7,903 nt of DNA from Paracoccaceae bacterium (lineage in GTDB: Bacteria; Pseudomonadota; Alphaproteobacteria; Rhodobacterales; Rhodobacteraceae): contig CABZJG010000084.1 of assembly GCA_902525995.1 (NCBI GenBank), positions 1 to 7,903 of the forward strand, in the 5' to 3' direction. Of the stretch, positions 1 to 5,945 are shown in pieces (positions within the stretch are counted from its first letter, which is position 1; each line of letters begins with the position of its first letter). The notes beneath the pieces were generated by a model. The model saw only the letters and a list, made by a program, of their open reading frames with translations. It ran no database searches and was not told the DNA's origin. The position numbers and the translations under genes are program-made.

Positions 1-1465
1 ACGGTTTGACAAGATTGCCAAAGCGGGTAAAGCGGCCCTCGAAGCTAAGCTCAACAGTGCCAATTGGGCCATGCCTCTGTTTGCCGATGATCACTTCGGC
101 GCGGCCGTGTAGGCGCTCCATTTCATCTTGCCACTGCGCCATTTTTTCAAGATCGTGATCGCCGGGCTTTTCGCGTTCTTTGTAATATTCCTCGCGGTAG
201 ACGAACATCACCACATCCGCATCTTGTTCAATCGAGCCTGATTCGCGCAAATCGGACAGCTGCGGGCGTTTGTCATCGCGGTTTTCAACCTGCCGAGAAA
301 GCTGTGATAAGGCAATCACCGGAATGTTTAGTTCTTTGGCAATGGCTTTGAGCCCTTGGGTAATCTCAGACACCTCATTGACTCGGCTGTCTTTGACCGA
401 TGCTGGGCGCACCAGTTGAAGATAGTCTACGATCAACAGATCAAGCCCGTGGGTACGTTTTAGACGCCGTGCGCGGGCTGATAACTGCGAAATGGGCAGG
501 GCGGCGGTGTCGTCAATATAAAGCGGGCAGCTTTCCAGGGATTTTGCCGCCTCGACAAAACGGCGAAACTCGGTTTCGGTCATATCGCCGCGCCGAATTT
601 GTTCTGAGGGCACTTCGGCTGCTTCGGATAGGATCCGCGCCGCCAGTTGCTCGGCGCTCATTTCCAGCGAGTAAAATCCGACAATGCCGCCATCAACCGT
701 GCCCTCGGTGCCGTCTGATAATGTTCCGCGTTTGTAGGATTTAGCAATATTATACGCGATGTTGGTCGCGAGAGATGTTTTGCCCATCGAGGGTCTGCCC
801 GCCAGTATCAGCAGGTCGGATTTATGCAGACCGCCAAGCTTTTTATCCATGTCGATAAGCTGCGTGGCCACGCCGGCCAGACCACCTTCACGTTTGTACG
901 CGTTATTGGCCACATCTACTGCTGAGGTGACCGCGCGCAAAAAAGACTGAAAGCCACTGTCGCTTTGACCGTCTTCACCTAGTTTATAGAGCGCCTGCTC
1001 GGCTTCGATAATCTGATCTTTTGGCTCTTGCTCAACATCTGCTTTTGTTGCCCGGCTGCTGATGTCTTGGCCCAGTTGGATCAATTCACGGCGGATCGCC
1101 AGATCATAAATCATCTGCGCATAATCACGCACTGCAAAGCCTGCAATGGCCGAGGCGGCAAGCCGCGCAAGATAGGCCGCACCGCCCAATTCGGCCAGGC
1201 CTTCGTCATCTTGTAAAAATGTATTTAACGTGACCGGGGAGGCAAGATTGTTTTTGGCAATCCGCGCAGCTGCCACTTCGAAAATTCGCGCATGCACCGG
1301 ATCAAAAAAATGCTCAGGTTTGATAATGCTCGCGACCCGATCATAGATATCGTTGTTGGTCAGAATAGCACCCAAGAGCTGTTGTTCAGCTTCGATCGAA
1401 TGCGGCATCACATCAGGTGATTGTACGTCGGCTGCCGGGGTGTTGATATCCGCGATCTTGTTCAT
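1..1465 (-). CDS. dnaB: Replicative DNA helicase DnaB (C-terminus cut by window edge)
   Basis: Hexameric 5'-3' helicase that unwinds DNA at the replication fork and contacts primase and the helicase loader. The reading frame stays open for 488 codons from the ATG at 1465 to the left edge. Visible parts are the N-terminal DnaB domain (about residues 20-125, with PHSIEAEQQLLGAIL), a linker helix region, and the RecA-like C-terminal domain. That domain has Walker A GRPSMGKTS (223-231, K229), Walker B LLIVDYLQL (D347), the SQLSRQVENR segment, and the KQRHGPIG motif with a likely arginine finger at R464. The last visible residues, TRFGNLVKP, match the usual end of the family, so only about 10 residues should be missing. 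The start is chosen because MNKIADI fits family openings and AGGA lies 5 nt upstream (1471-1474). No intein or frameshift is seen. It follows pyrE on the same strand after 187 bp and probably has its own promoter. Identification is very secure. Confidence 0.97.
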   Translation of the reverse strand, partial: MNKIADINTPAADVQSPDVMPHSIEAEQQLLGAILTNNDIYDRVASIIKPEHFFDPVHARIFEVAAARIAKNNLASPVTLNTFLQDDEGLAELGGAAYLARLAASAIAGFAVRDYAQMIYDLAIRRELIQLGQDISSRATKADVEQEPKDQIIEAEQALYKLGEDGQSDSGFQSFLRAVTSAVDVANNAYKREGGLAGVATQLIDMDKKLGGLHKSDLLILAGRPSMGKTSLATNIAYNIAKSYKRGTLSDGTEGTVDGGIVGFYSLEMSAEQLAARILSEAAEVPSEQIRRGDMTETEFRRFVEAAKSLESCPLYIDDTAALPISQLSARARRLKRTHGLDLLIVDYLQLVRPASVKDSRVNEVSEITQGLKAIAKELNIPVIALSQLSRQVENRDDKRPQLSDLRESGSIEQDADVVMFVYREEYYKEREKPGDHDLEKMAQWQDEMERLHGRAEVIIGKQRHGPIGTVELSFEGRFTRFGNLVKP

Positions 1466-1652
1466 TTGGGTCCTGTTGTCATCTTCGCAAGGTGATAAAG
1501 CCAAAGCCTATCAGGGGGCAAATTGTATGTTTCTGTGGATAAGCTGTGGAATAGCATATTTCGTAGGCTAAGTACACAAAGCCGCAAAATATAGTTTAAA
1601 TCCGAAGCATTTGGGCTTTACAGGCTTAAATTATTTATGTTTTGACGGGTCT
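1466..1652 (-). promoter_or_regulatory. dnaB leader / pyrE-dnaB intergenic region
   Basis: This 187-bp A+T-richer gap separates the pyrE stop from the dnaB start; both genes read on the minus strand. It is long enough for a separate dnaB promoter. A possible -10 on the minus strand is TATGCT (1553-1558). The only -35 candidates are poor: CTTTGT (1576-1581) at 17-bp spacing or TTGTGT (1574-1579) at 15-bp spacing. A second -10-like TATATT lies at 1588-1593 with no good -35. No convincing GC-rich hairpin plus T-run terminator for pyrE was found, so read-through from pyrCE into dnaB remains possible. The promoter placement is tentative; the DnaA-box-like repeat inside the region is described separately. 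Confidence 0.3.
1533..1554 (-). promoter_or_regulatory. Exact DnaA-box 9-mer in a tandem 11-bp repeat upstream of dnaB
   Basis: The minus strand reads TTATCCACA at 1534-1542, identical to the strong E. coli DnaA-box consensus. Directly adjacent is a second, imperfect copy, TATTCCACA at 1545-1553, with two mismatches. On the plus strand the pair is two abutting 11-mers, CTGTGGATAAG (1533-1543) and CTGTGGAATAG (1544-1554), identical at 9 of 11 positions and so spaced about one helical turn. The exact box lies 68 bp upstream of the dnaB ATG and overlaps or abuts the tentative -10. That placement would suit autoregulation-style control by DnaA, but this is inference; only the sequence match is observed. 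Confidence 0.45.
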
Positions 1653-2330
1653 CTAGGTTTGCCGCGCCTGCTGCCAAGCCACCGGAGAGTTCAGAAAGCT
1701 TTCAACTTCTATCAGGGTTTCAGAATCAAAAGCCTGCTGCGCTTTCGCCTCTTTCAGCACATCCCACCAGCTGCATAAATGGTGAAGGGTGACGCCATGG
1801 TCGCCAAGTGTTTTCGCGGTTTGCGGGAAAATGTCATAGTAAAAAATTACAGCCGTATGGTTGCAGGTTGCGCCGGTTTCGCGAATGGCATCAACAAAAC
1901 TAAGCTTACTGCCGCCGTCGGTGGTCAGGTCCTCAACCAAAAGCACGCGCTGGCCCTCTTGCATGGTGCCCTCGATACGGGCATTGCGGCCATAGCCTTT
2001 GGGCTTTTTACGCACATAGCTCATCGGCAGACCCATCCGTTCCGCCACAAGCGCTGCAAAGGGTATTCCTGCGGTTTCCCCGCCCGCAATATTGTCAAAC
2101 GCCTCAAATCCGGCATTGCGCATCACTGTAATGGTCATGAAATCCATCAATGTGCTGCGGATACGCGGATAGCTGATCAGCTTTCGGCAATCGACATAGG
2201 TTGGGCTCGGAAGACCGGACGCAAGTGTGAAGGGGTCGCTGCTGTTAAAGTCTACCGCCTGAATTTCCAGCAGCATACGCGCCGTCAACCGGGCAATTTC
2301 GGGGGGCTCTGGATAGGTGCTGGGAATCAT
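1653..2330 (-). CDS. pyrE: Orotate phosphoribosyltransferase
   Basis: Cytosolic enzyme of de novo pyrimidine synthesis, converting orotate plus PRPP to orotidine 5'-monophosphate and pyrophosphate. From the ATG at 2330 it is 225 residues, the size I expect for the alphaproteobacterial form. Seen are the opening MIPSTYP, the DPFTLASGLPSPTY segment (32-45), GGETAGIPFA (83-92), the flexible catalytic loop RKKPKGYGR (107-115), and the PRPP-binding motif VLLVEDLTTDGGS (129-141). The frame is open further upstream to a TTG at 2375 (240 residues). I reject that start because the extra 15 residues (MAHGRTPEKQRK...) do not look conserved and the ATG product matches family openings. An AGGA lies about 11 nt before the ATG, a somewhat long spacing. 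It lies 64 bp downstream of pyrC on the same strand, as expected for an operon of linked pathway steps. Function is secure; the start is fairly secure. Confidence 0.95.
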   Translation of the reverse strand: MIPSTYPEPPEIARLTARMLLEIQAVDFNSSDPFTLASGLPSPTYVDCRKLISYPRIRSTLMDFMTITVMRNAGFEAFDNIAGGETAGIPFAALVAERMGLPMSYVRKKPKGYGRNARIEGTMQEGQRVLLVEDLTTDGGSKLSFVDAIRETGATCNHTAVIFYYDIFPQTAKTLGDHGVTLHHLCSWWDVLKEAKAQQAFDSETLIEVESFLNSPVAWQQARQT

Positions 2331-2394
2331 TTCGGCTATTTTCCTTTGTTTTTCTGGCGTCCTGCCGTGCGCCAATTCGGTCCGTTACTTTCGG

Positions 2395-3447
2395 TCATAG
2401 AGTATGGTTTTGAACTTGCCAATATATCTCAACCCCGGGATCAAAAACAGTTACGTCACCCTCTTCTGAGGCCACGGTTTTTGCAAAGCGAACTGGCATT
2501 TGGGATTTCTCAAGTGTGAGCGTATCTTGGTTGACGGGAAGCTTGTAAAACTTTGCTCCGTTGAGGCTGCTGAAGGCTTCCAGTTTGTCCAGTGCGGCCT
2601 CTTCTTCGAACACATGCGCCAAAAGCGGCATGGTGTTCAGCGCTGTAAAGCAACCGGCACAGCCACAGGCGCTTTCCTTGTCATGATCAAGGTGTGGCGC
2701 GCTGTCTGTGCCTAGGAAAAACCGGTCATCGCCGCTGGTGGCCGCTTTGCGCAGGGCAAGCCGGTGTTCTTCGCGTTTGGCCACCGGCAAACAGTAGTAA
2801 TGCGGCTTTATACCCCCAACCAATATATGATTGCGGTTTAAAAACAGGTGGTGGGTGGTGATCGTTGCCCCTAGACCGCTTGCGTTTGCATGCACATAAT
2901 CAACCCCTTGCGCGGTTGTGATGTGCTCCATCACGACCCGCAGTTCTGGTGTGGCGCGCCGCAGAGGATCAAGCACGCGGTCAATAAAAACGGCTTCTCG
3001 GTCAAAGATATCAACCGCATCGTCGGTGACTTCGCCATGCACACAAAGCGGGCAACCGATATCGGCCATTCGCTCAAGCAAAGGGCTAACCCGTTCAAAG
3101 TTACTCACGCCAGAGGCTGAATTGGTCGTGGCGCCTGCGGGATATAATTTAACCGCGCGGATCAAACCGCTTTGAAAAGCCGCGCTTAAATCGTTGGGGT
3201 CCGTGTCCTCGGTCAGATAAAGAGTCATCAAAGGCTCAAAAGGCTGATCGTCGGGCAATGCGCTTAAGATCCTGTCTCGATAGGCGCTGGCCTGCGCAGC
3301 GGTGACCACGGGCGGCACCAAATTTGGCATGATAAGAGCACGGGCAAAATGCGCTGCACTGGAAGGTAGCACTGCCTTCAGCATGGCGCCATCGCGCAGG
3401 TGCAGATGTAAATCATCGGGGCGGGTCAGTTTTAGCATATCGGTCAT
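2395..3447 (-). CDS. pyrC: Dihydroorotase, class II (E. coli PyrC type)
   Basis: Zinc amidohydrolase that cyclises N-carbamoyl-L-aspartate to L-dihydroorotate, the third step of pyrimidine synthesis. The product from the ATG at 3447 is 350 residues, close to E. coli PyrC (about 348). All metal-site residues are visible: HLHLRDG with H14 and H16, the carbamylatable lysine K100 in AVKLYPAGATTNS, H137 in VHGEV, H175 in MEHITT, and D248 in GTDSAPH, with substrate-contacting H252. An inactive homologue is therefore unlikely. The frame stays open for 85 more codons upstream, but that stretch is Cys/His/Leu-rich and unlike the family, whereas MTDMLKLTRPDDLHLHLRDG aligns with known starts. No clear Shine-Dalgarno precedes 3447; a second ATG at 3438 would remove three residues. 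It is transcribed divergently from the MoxR-like gene and followed 64 bp later by pyrE. Confidence 0.96.
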   Translation of the reverse strand: MTDMLKLTRPDDLHLHLRDGAMLKAVLPSSAAHFARALIMPNLVPPVVTAAQASAYRDRILSALPDDQPFEPLMTLYLTEDTDPNDLSAAFQSGLIRAVKLYPAGATTNSASGVSNFERVSPLLERMADIGCPLCVHGEVTDDAVDIFDREAVFIDRVLDPLRRATPELRVVMEHITTAQGVDYVHANASGLGATITTHHLFLNRNHILVGGIKPHYYCLPVAKREEHRLALRKAATSGDDRFFLGTDSAPHLDHDKESACGCAGCFTALNTMPLLAHVFEEEAALDKLEAFSSLNGAKFYKLPVNQDTLTLEKSQMPVRFAKTVASEEGDVTVFDPGVEIYWQVQNHTL

Positions 3448-3627
3448 GCGGCAGGCATTACACAAAGCTGATCGGTTGTACCAGTGCAGAGGGCACAAAA
3501 CACATGATTTTGAAACCTTCGCTGTAGTTTTTTGAACGATCGCCCAAAGATGAAATTGTAAAGCGGCCATTTGCATGCGTTTTGGGCAGTTTTGGCATAT
3601 TGTATTTCTCAAAATTAGCGTTTGATG

Positions 3628-3642
3628 CAACCCATGGGGTTG
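3628..3642. repeat. Perfect 15-bp dyad, possible operator
   Basis: CAACCC-ATG-GGGTTG is a perfect inverted repeat with 6-bp arms around a 3-bp centre. It sits 45 bp upstream of the coxD-like ATG, and its right arm overlaps the candidate -35 TTGACC (3640-3645). Position and symmetry suit a dimeric repressor or activator. No regulator family is assigned because the motif is not one I recognise. No T-run follows on either side, so a terminator role is unlikely. Confidence 0.35.
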
Positions 3643-3670
3643 ACCCGCAGAGCGCAAGATGCAGCTATAG
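3640..3670 (+). promoter_or_regulatory. Candidate promoter of the cox-like operon
   Basis: TTGACC (3640-3645) is a good -35 match. GCTATA (3664-3669) follows at 18 bp, and the overlapping CTATAG at 19 bp. Transcription would begin near 3676, leaving a very short leader before the ATG at 3688. The -10 match is only moderate, so the call is tentative. Confidence 0.35.
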
Positions 3671-3675
3671 CCCAA

Positions 3676-3682
3676 AGAGGTG
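3676..3682 (+). promoter_or_regulatory. Strong ribosome binding site fixing the coxD-like start
   Basis: AGAGGTG lies 5 nt before the ATG at 3688, the best Shine-Dalgarno match in the window. It decides in favour of 3688 over the in-frame ATGs at 3622 and 3625, which lack such a signal and would place the dyad and the candidate promoter inside the coding sequence. Confidence 0.75.
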
Positions 3683-3687
3683 AAAGA

Positions 3688-4596
3688 ATGACACAAATTC
3701 AATCAATTGATGCTCTGCAAAACATGCTGGCTGCCCAAAATTACGTTGTCGACAGATCTTTGGCAACGGTGGTTTTTTTATCTTTGCGGCTTAATCGCCC
3801 ATTGTTTTTGGAAGGCGAAGCCGGCGTTGGCAAAACTGAAATAGCCAAAGCCTTGGCTGTGGCATTGGACCGCTCTTTAATCCGTTTGCAATGTTACGAA
3901 GGGCTGGATGCGGCAACAGCTGTTTACGATTGGAATTTTCCGGCGCAAATGGTTGCAATTCGCACTGCCGAAGCTGCAGGCCGCGCAGATCGCGACGCGC
4001 TGCAGGCCGAACTCTTCAGTGATCAATACCTGATCAAACGCCCATTGCTGCAGGCCATGCAACCTGATGAGAAGGGCCCGCCCATTTTGCTCATAGATGA
4101 GTTGGACCGCACTGACGCCCCTTTTGAGGCGTTTTTGCTCGAAGCACTGTCTGATTTTCAAGTCACCATCCCCGAACTGTGCACCATCGCTGCGCCACAT
4201 CCGCCGATTGTGATTGTGACATCGAACCGGACCCGCGAAGTGCATGACGCGCTCAAGCGCCGCTGTTTGTACCACTGGCTGGATTATCCTGATTTTAACC
4301 GTGAAATGGATATTTTGACCGCCCGCGTACCAGATGTCGCGCAAAACCTGAGCCAAGAGGTGGTGGCCTTCGTGCAGCGCCTAAGACAAGAGGATTTGTT
4401 TAAAAAACCCGGTGTTGCCGAAACAATTGACTGGGCCAAATGCCTGCTGGCGCTTGATATGATCGAATTAAGCCCCGAAGTGATCAGTGATACACTGGGC
4501 GCTATTTTGAAATACCAAGATGATATCGCAAAGCTGCAAAACTCACAGGCACGCCGCCTGCTTGAGGAGGCGCGCGCGGCTCTGGAACCGGCTTGA
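3688..4596 (+). CDS. coxD: MoxR-family AAA+ ATPase, CoxD-like
   Basis: AAA+ ATPase of the MoxR branch, 302 residues. Motifs are Walker A GEAGVGKT (43-50), Walker B LLIDELDR (134-141, D137/E138), a sensor-1 asparagine in VTSN (N180), and arginine-finger candidates in ALKRRC (R191/R192). The core segment QCYEGLDAATAVYDWNFPAQM is typical of CoxD-type members. In Afipia (Oligotropha) carboxidovorans, CoxD is a chaperone-like ATPase needed to mature the Mo-containing active site of CO dehydrogenase, and such ATPases generally work with a VWA partner. The next gene, 75 bp downstream, encodes that partner. The helical tail (about 280-300) may form a coiled coil. No signal peptide or transmembrane segment is seen. 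The symbol reflects orthology by family and neighbourhood; the client may be another molybdenum hydroxylase rather than CO dehydrogenase. Confidence 0.88.
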   Translation: MTQIQSIDALQNMLAAQNYVVDRSLATVVFLSLRLNRPLFLEGEAGVGKTEIAKALAVALDRSLIRLQCYEGLDAATAVYDWNFPAQMVAIRTAEAAGRADRDALQAELFSDQYLIKRPLLQAMQPDEKGPPILLIDELDRTDAPFEAFLLEALSDFQVTIPELCTIAAPHPPIVIVTSNRTREVHDALKRRCLYHWLDYPDFNREMDILTARVPDVAQNLSQEVVAFVQRLRQEDLFKKPGVAETIDWAKCLLALDMIELSPEVISDTLGAILKYQDDIAKLQNSQARRLLEEARAALEPA

Positions 4597-4671
4597 TGCT
4601 TTTTCTTTGCCTAAATACTCAAATATGCGCCATGTCTTTATGCGCCAAGCCTGCGGCTTTAGAGGCAGCGC
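4597..4671 (+). other. Spacer with direct repeat and hairpin before the coxE-like gene
   Basis: This 75-bp spacer contains TATGCGCCA twice (4624-4632 and 4639-4647) and a small perfect hairpin, AAGCC-TGC-GGCTT (4647-4659). The hairpin ends 1 nt before the AGAGG ribosome binding site (4661-4665), which lies 6 nt before the coxE-like ATG. Only one T follows the hairpin, so it is not a convincing terminator. It could tune translation or RNA stability. The TTTGCCTAAATACTC segment near the coxD stop resembles intergenic sequence I recall as common after stop codons in roseobacter genomes; that is memory, not a search. Confidence 0.35.
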
Positions 4672-5913
4672 ATGGTTGAATATGCTCCGCTCGAATTGCC
4701 TGACACGCCGCGGCTTGCCGATAACATCACCCATTTTGCCCGCGCATTGCGGCGCGCCGGCTTGCCAATCGGACCCGGGCGCGTCGGTGATGCCTTGCGC
4801 GCTGTCGAGGCTGCGGGCTTCACCGGTAAGCAAGATTTCTTTTGGACACTTCAAGCCTGCTTTGTATCCCGCCCCGAGCACCGTTCCATTTTTGCTCAGG
4901 TCTTTCGGCTCTACTGGCGCGATCCGCGGTTTTTAGAGCATATGATGGGTCTTTTGCTGCCTGCGGTGCAGGGGGGGCAAGAAGACCGCAAGCCGCAAGC
5001 GGGTGAAAAGCGGGCAGCGCAAGCCTTGCTTGAGAACCAAGCCCCCGAACTTCCGGCAGCGCCAAAATCTGAAAATGAAACTGAAATCGAGATCAACGCC
5101 GCGCAAACCATGTCGCCAAACGAACGGTTGCGGCATTTGGATTTTGAACAGATGAGCATTGCAGAAATAGCCCAAGCGAAATCCATGCTTGCAAGGTTAA
5201 AATTGCCTGTTAAACCGCTGATCAGTCGACGAACTGTTGCTGCTTCGCTTGGGCGCTGGGTGGATCGGCCCGCCACATTGCGCTCGGCCATCCGCCACGG
5301 TGGCGATTTGAAAAAATTGCATATGCGCAAAAGCTGTCTTCGCTGGCCAGACCTTGTGATTCTATGCGATATTTCCGGTTCAATGCGCCAGTATAGCCGG
5401 ATGGTTTTGCATTTTGCGCATGCCGTTGCCAACCAAAAAGGCGCAGCATGGGCCAGGGGGCATAGCTTTACTTTTGGTACCCGCCTTACAAATATCTCAC
5501 GCCAATTGCAGACTAAGGATGTTGATGCTGCATTGGCGGCGGCCGGGGCCGAGGCGAAAGATTGGGATGGGGGCACGCGTATTGCCGCCTGTTTGCATGC
5601 ATTTAACCGCGACTGGTCACGGCGCGTGCTGGGCCAGGGAGCTTTGGTTTTACTCATAACGGATGGTTTGGAAACAGAGCAGGGCGCAGATTTATCGCGC
5701 GAAATGCAGCGGCTGAGGCTAAGTGCTCGACGCCTGATATGGTTAAATCCTCTGCTTCGATGGGACAAGTTCGAGGTCAAGGCAGGTGGGATAAAGGCAA
5801 TGTTGCCGCATGTAGACAGCTTTCGGTCAGCGCATTCTATTGCGTCATTGCAAGAGCTTGCTACTGTAATCTCTGAGCCGGAAGAGTATGGTGAAAAACG
5901 CCGTTTGCTGTAA
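4672..5913 (+). CDS. coxE: VWA-domain protein, CoxE-like
   Basis: 413-residue protein of the CoxE-type von Willebrand A family. The N-terminal part (about 1-95: LADNITHFARALRRAGLPIGPGRV..., then FRLYWRDPRFLE) is the conserved helical region. A charged, Ala/Glu-rich linker (about 100-145) follows. The C-terminal VWA domain (about 225-395) has a complete metal-ion-dependent adhesion site: DISGS (233-237), T302 in WDGGTRI, and D331 in LLITDGLET. Metal binding is therefore likely. Known family role: VWA partner of a MoxR ATPase; in CO-oxidising bacteria CoxE is an accessory protein for active-site assembly of the Mo-containing dehydrogenase. Start chosen for AGAGG 6 nt upstream. It lies between the coxD-like and xdhC-like genes on one strand. 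No signal peptide is seen, so it probably acts at the cytoplasmic side. Domain assignment is secure; the exact client is unknown. Confidence 0.9.
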   Translation: MVEYAPLELPDTPRLADNITHFARALRRAGLPIGPGRVGDALRAVEAAGFTGKQDFFWTLQACFVSRPEHRSIFAQVFRLYWRDPRFLEHMMGLLLPAVQGGQEDRKPQAGEKRAAQALLENQAPELPAAPKSENETEIEINAAQTMSPNERLRHLDFEQMSIAEIAQAKSMLARLKLPVKPLISRRTVAASLGRWVDRPATLRSAIRHGGDLKKLHMRKSCLRWPDLVILCDISGSMRQYSRMVLHFAHAVANQKGAAWARGHSFTFGTRLTNISRQLQTKDVDAALAAAGAEAKDWDGGTRIAACLHAFNRDWSRRVLGQGALVLLITDGLETEQGADLSREMQRLRLSARRLIWLNPLLRWDKFEVKAGGIKAMLPHVDSFRSAHSIASLQELATVISEPEEYGEKRRLL

Positions 5914-5927
5914 GTTCGCCAAAGCCT

Positions 5928-5934
5928 TAAAGGA
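5928..5934 (+). promoter_or_regulatory. Ribosome binding site deciding the xdhC-like start
   Basis: TAAAGGA lies 11 nt before the ATG at 5946. The alternative ATG at 5934 overlaps this same sequence and has no other upstream purine-rich element, so 5946 is preferred although the spacing is long. Confidence 0.5.
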
Positions 5935-5945
5935 TGTTGCCTAGC

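Larger units (their letters stand above)
3448..3687. promoter_or_regulatory. Divergent intergenic region between pyrC and the coxD-like gene
   Basis: This 240-bp stretch separates two divergently read transcription units and must hold both promoters. It contains a perfect dyad at 3628-3642, a candidate plus-strand promoter at 3640-3670, and an inverted repeat with 7-bp arms, GCCCAAA (3542-3548) and TTTGGGC (3581-3587). GCCCAAAGA recurs at 3542-3550 and 3670-3678. A small GTGC-AGAGG-GCAC stem-loop lies at 3484-3496, within the likely pyrC leader. No convincing -35/-10 pair was found for pyrC. The short open frames here lack recognisable start signals and conserved-looking products, so I call no gene. 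Confidence 0.5.

Noticed and set aside
400..1216. Several short plus-strand frames inside dnaB
   Set aside because: They are antisense to dnaB, whose minus-strand frame is continuous and full of conserved motifs; no ribosome sites or family resemblance support them.
1605..1620. AAGC-ATTTGG-GCTT as a pyrE terminator
   Set aside because: A 4-bp stem without a G+C-rich core or following T-run in the direction of transcription is too weak.
1466..1652. Replication origin suggested by DnaA boxes near dnaB
   Set aside because: There is only one exact box and one imperfect copy, with no box cluster or clear unwinding element. Promoter control is the simpler reading.
2331..2375. Upstream TTG start for pyrE giving 240 residues
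   Set aside because: The added residues do not look conserved, TTG is a rare start, and MIPSTYP from the ATG at 2330 matches family openings.
1779..2519. 246-codon plus-strand open frame opposite pyrE and the end of pyrC
   Set aside because: It is fully antisense to two secure enzymes, has no conserved motif, and its composition is typical of a shadow frame.
3622..3687. Upstream ATG start for the coxD-like gene, adding 22 residues
   Set aside because: AGAGGTG positions the ribosome at 3688. The extension would cover the dyad and the promoter candidate, and its sequence is not family-like.
3877..4356. 159-codon minus-strand frame opposite the coxD-like ATPase
   Set aside because: It is antisense to the Walker motifs region of a secure gene, and the product has no recognisable features.
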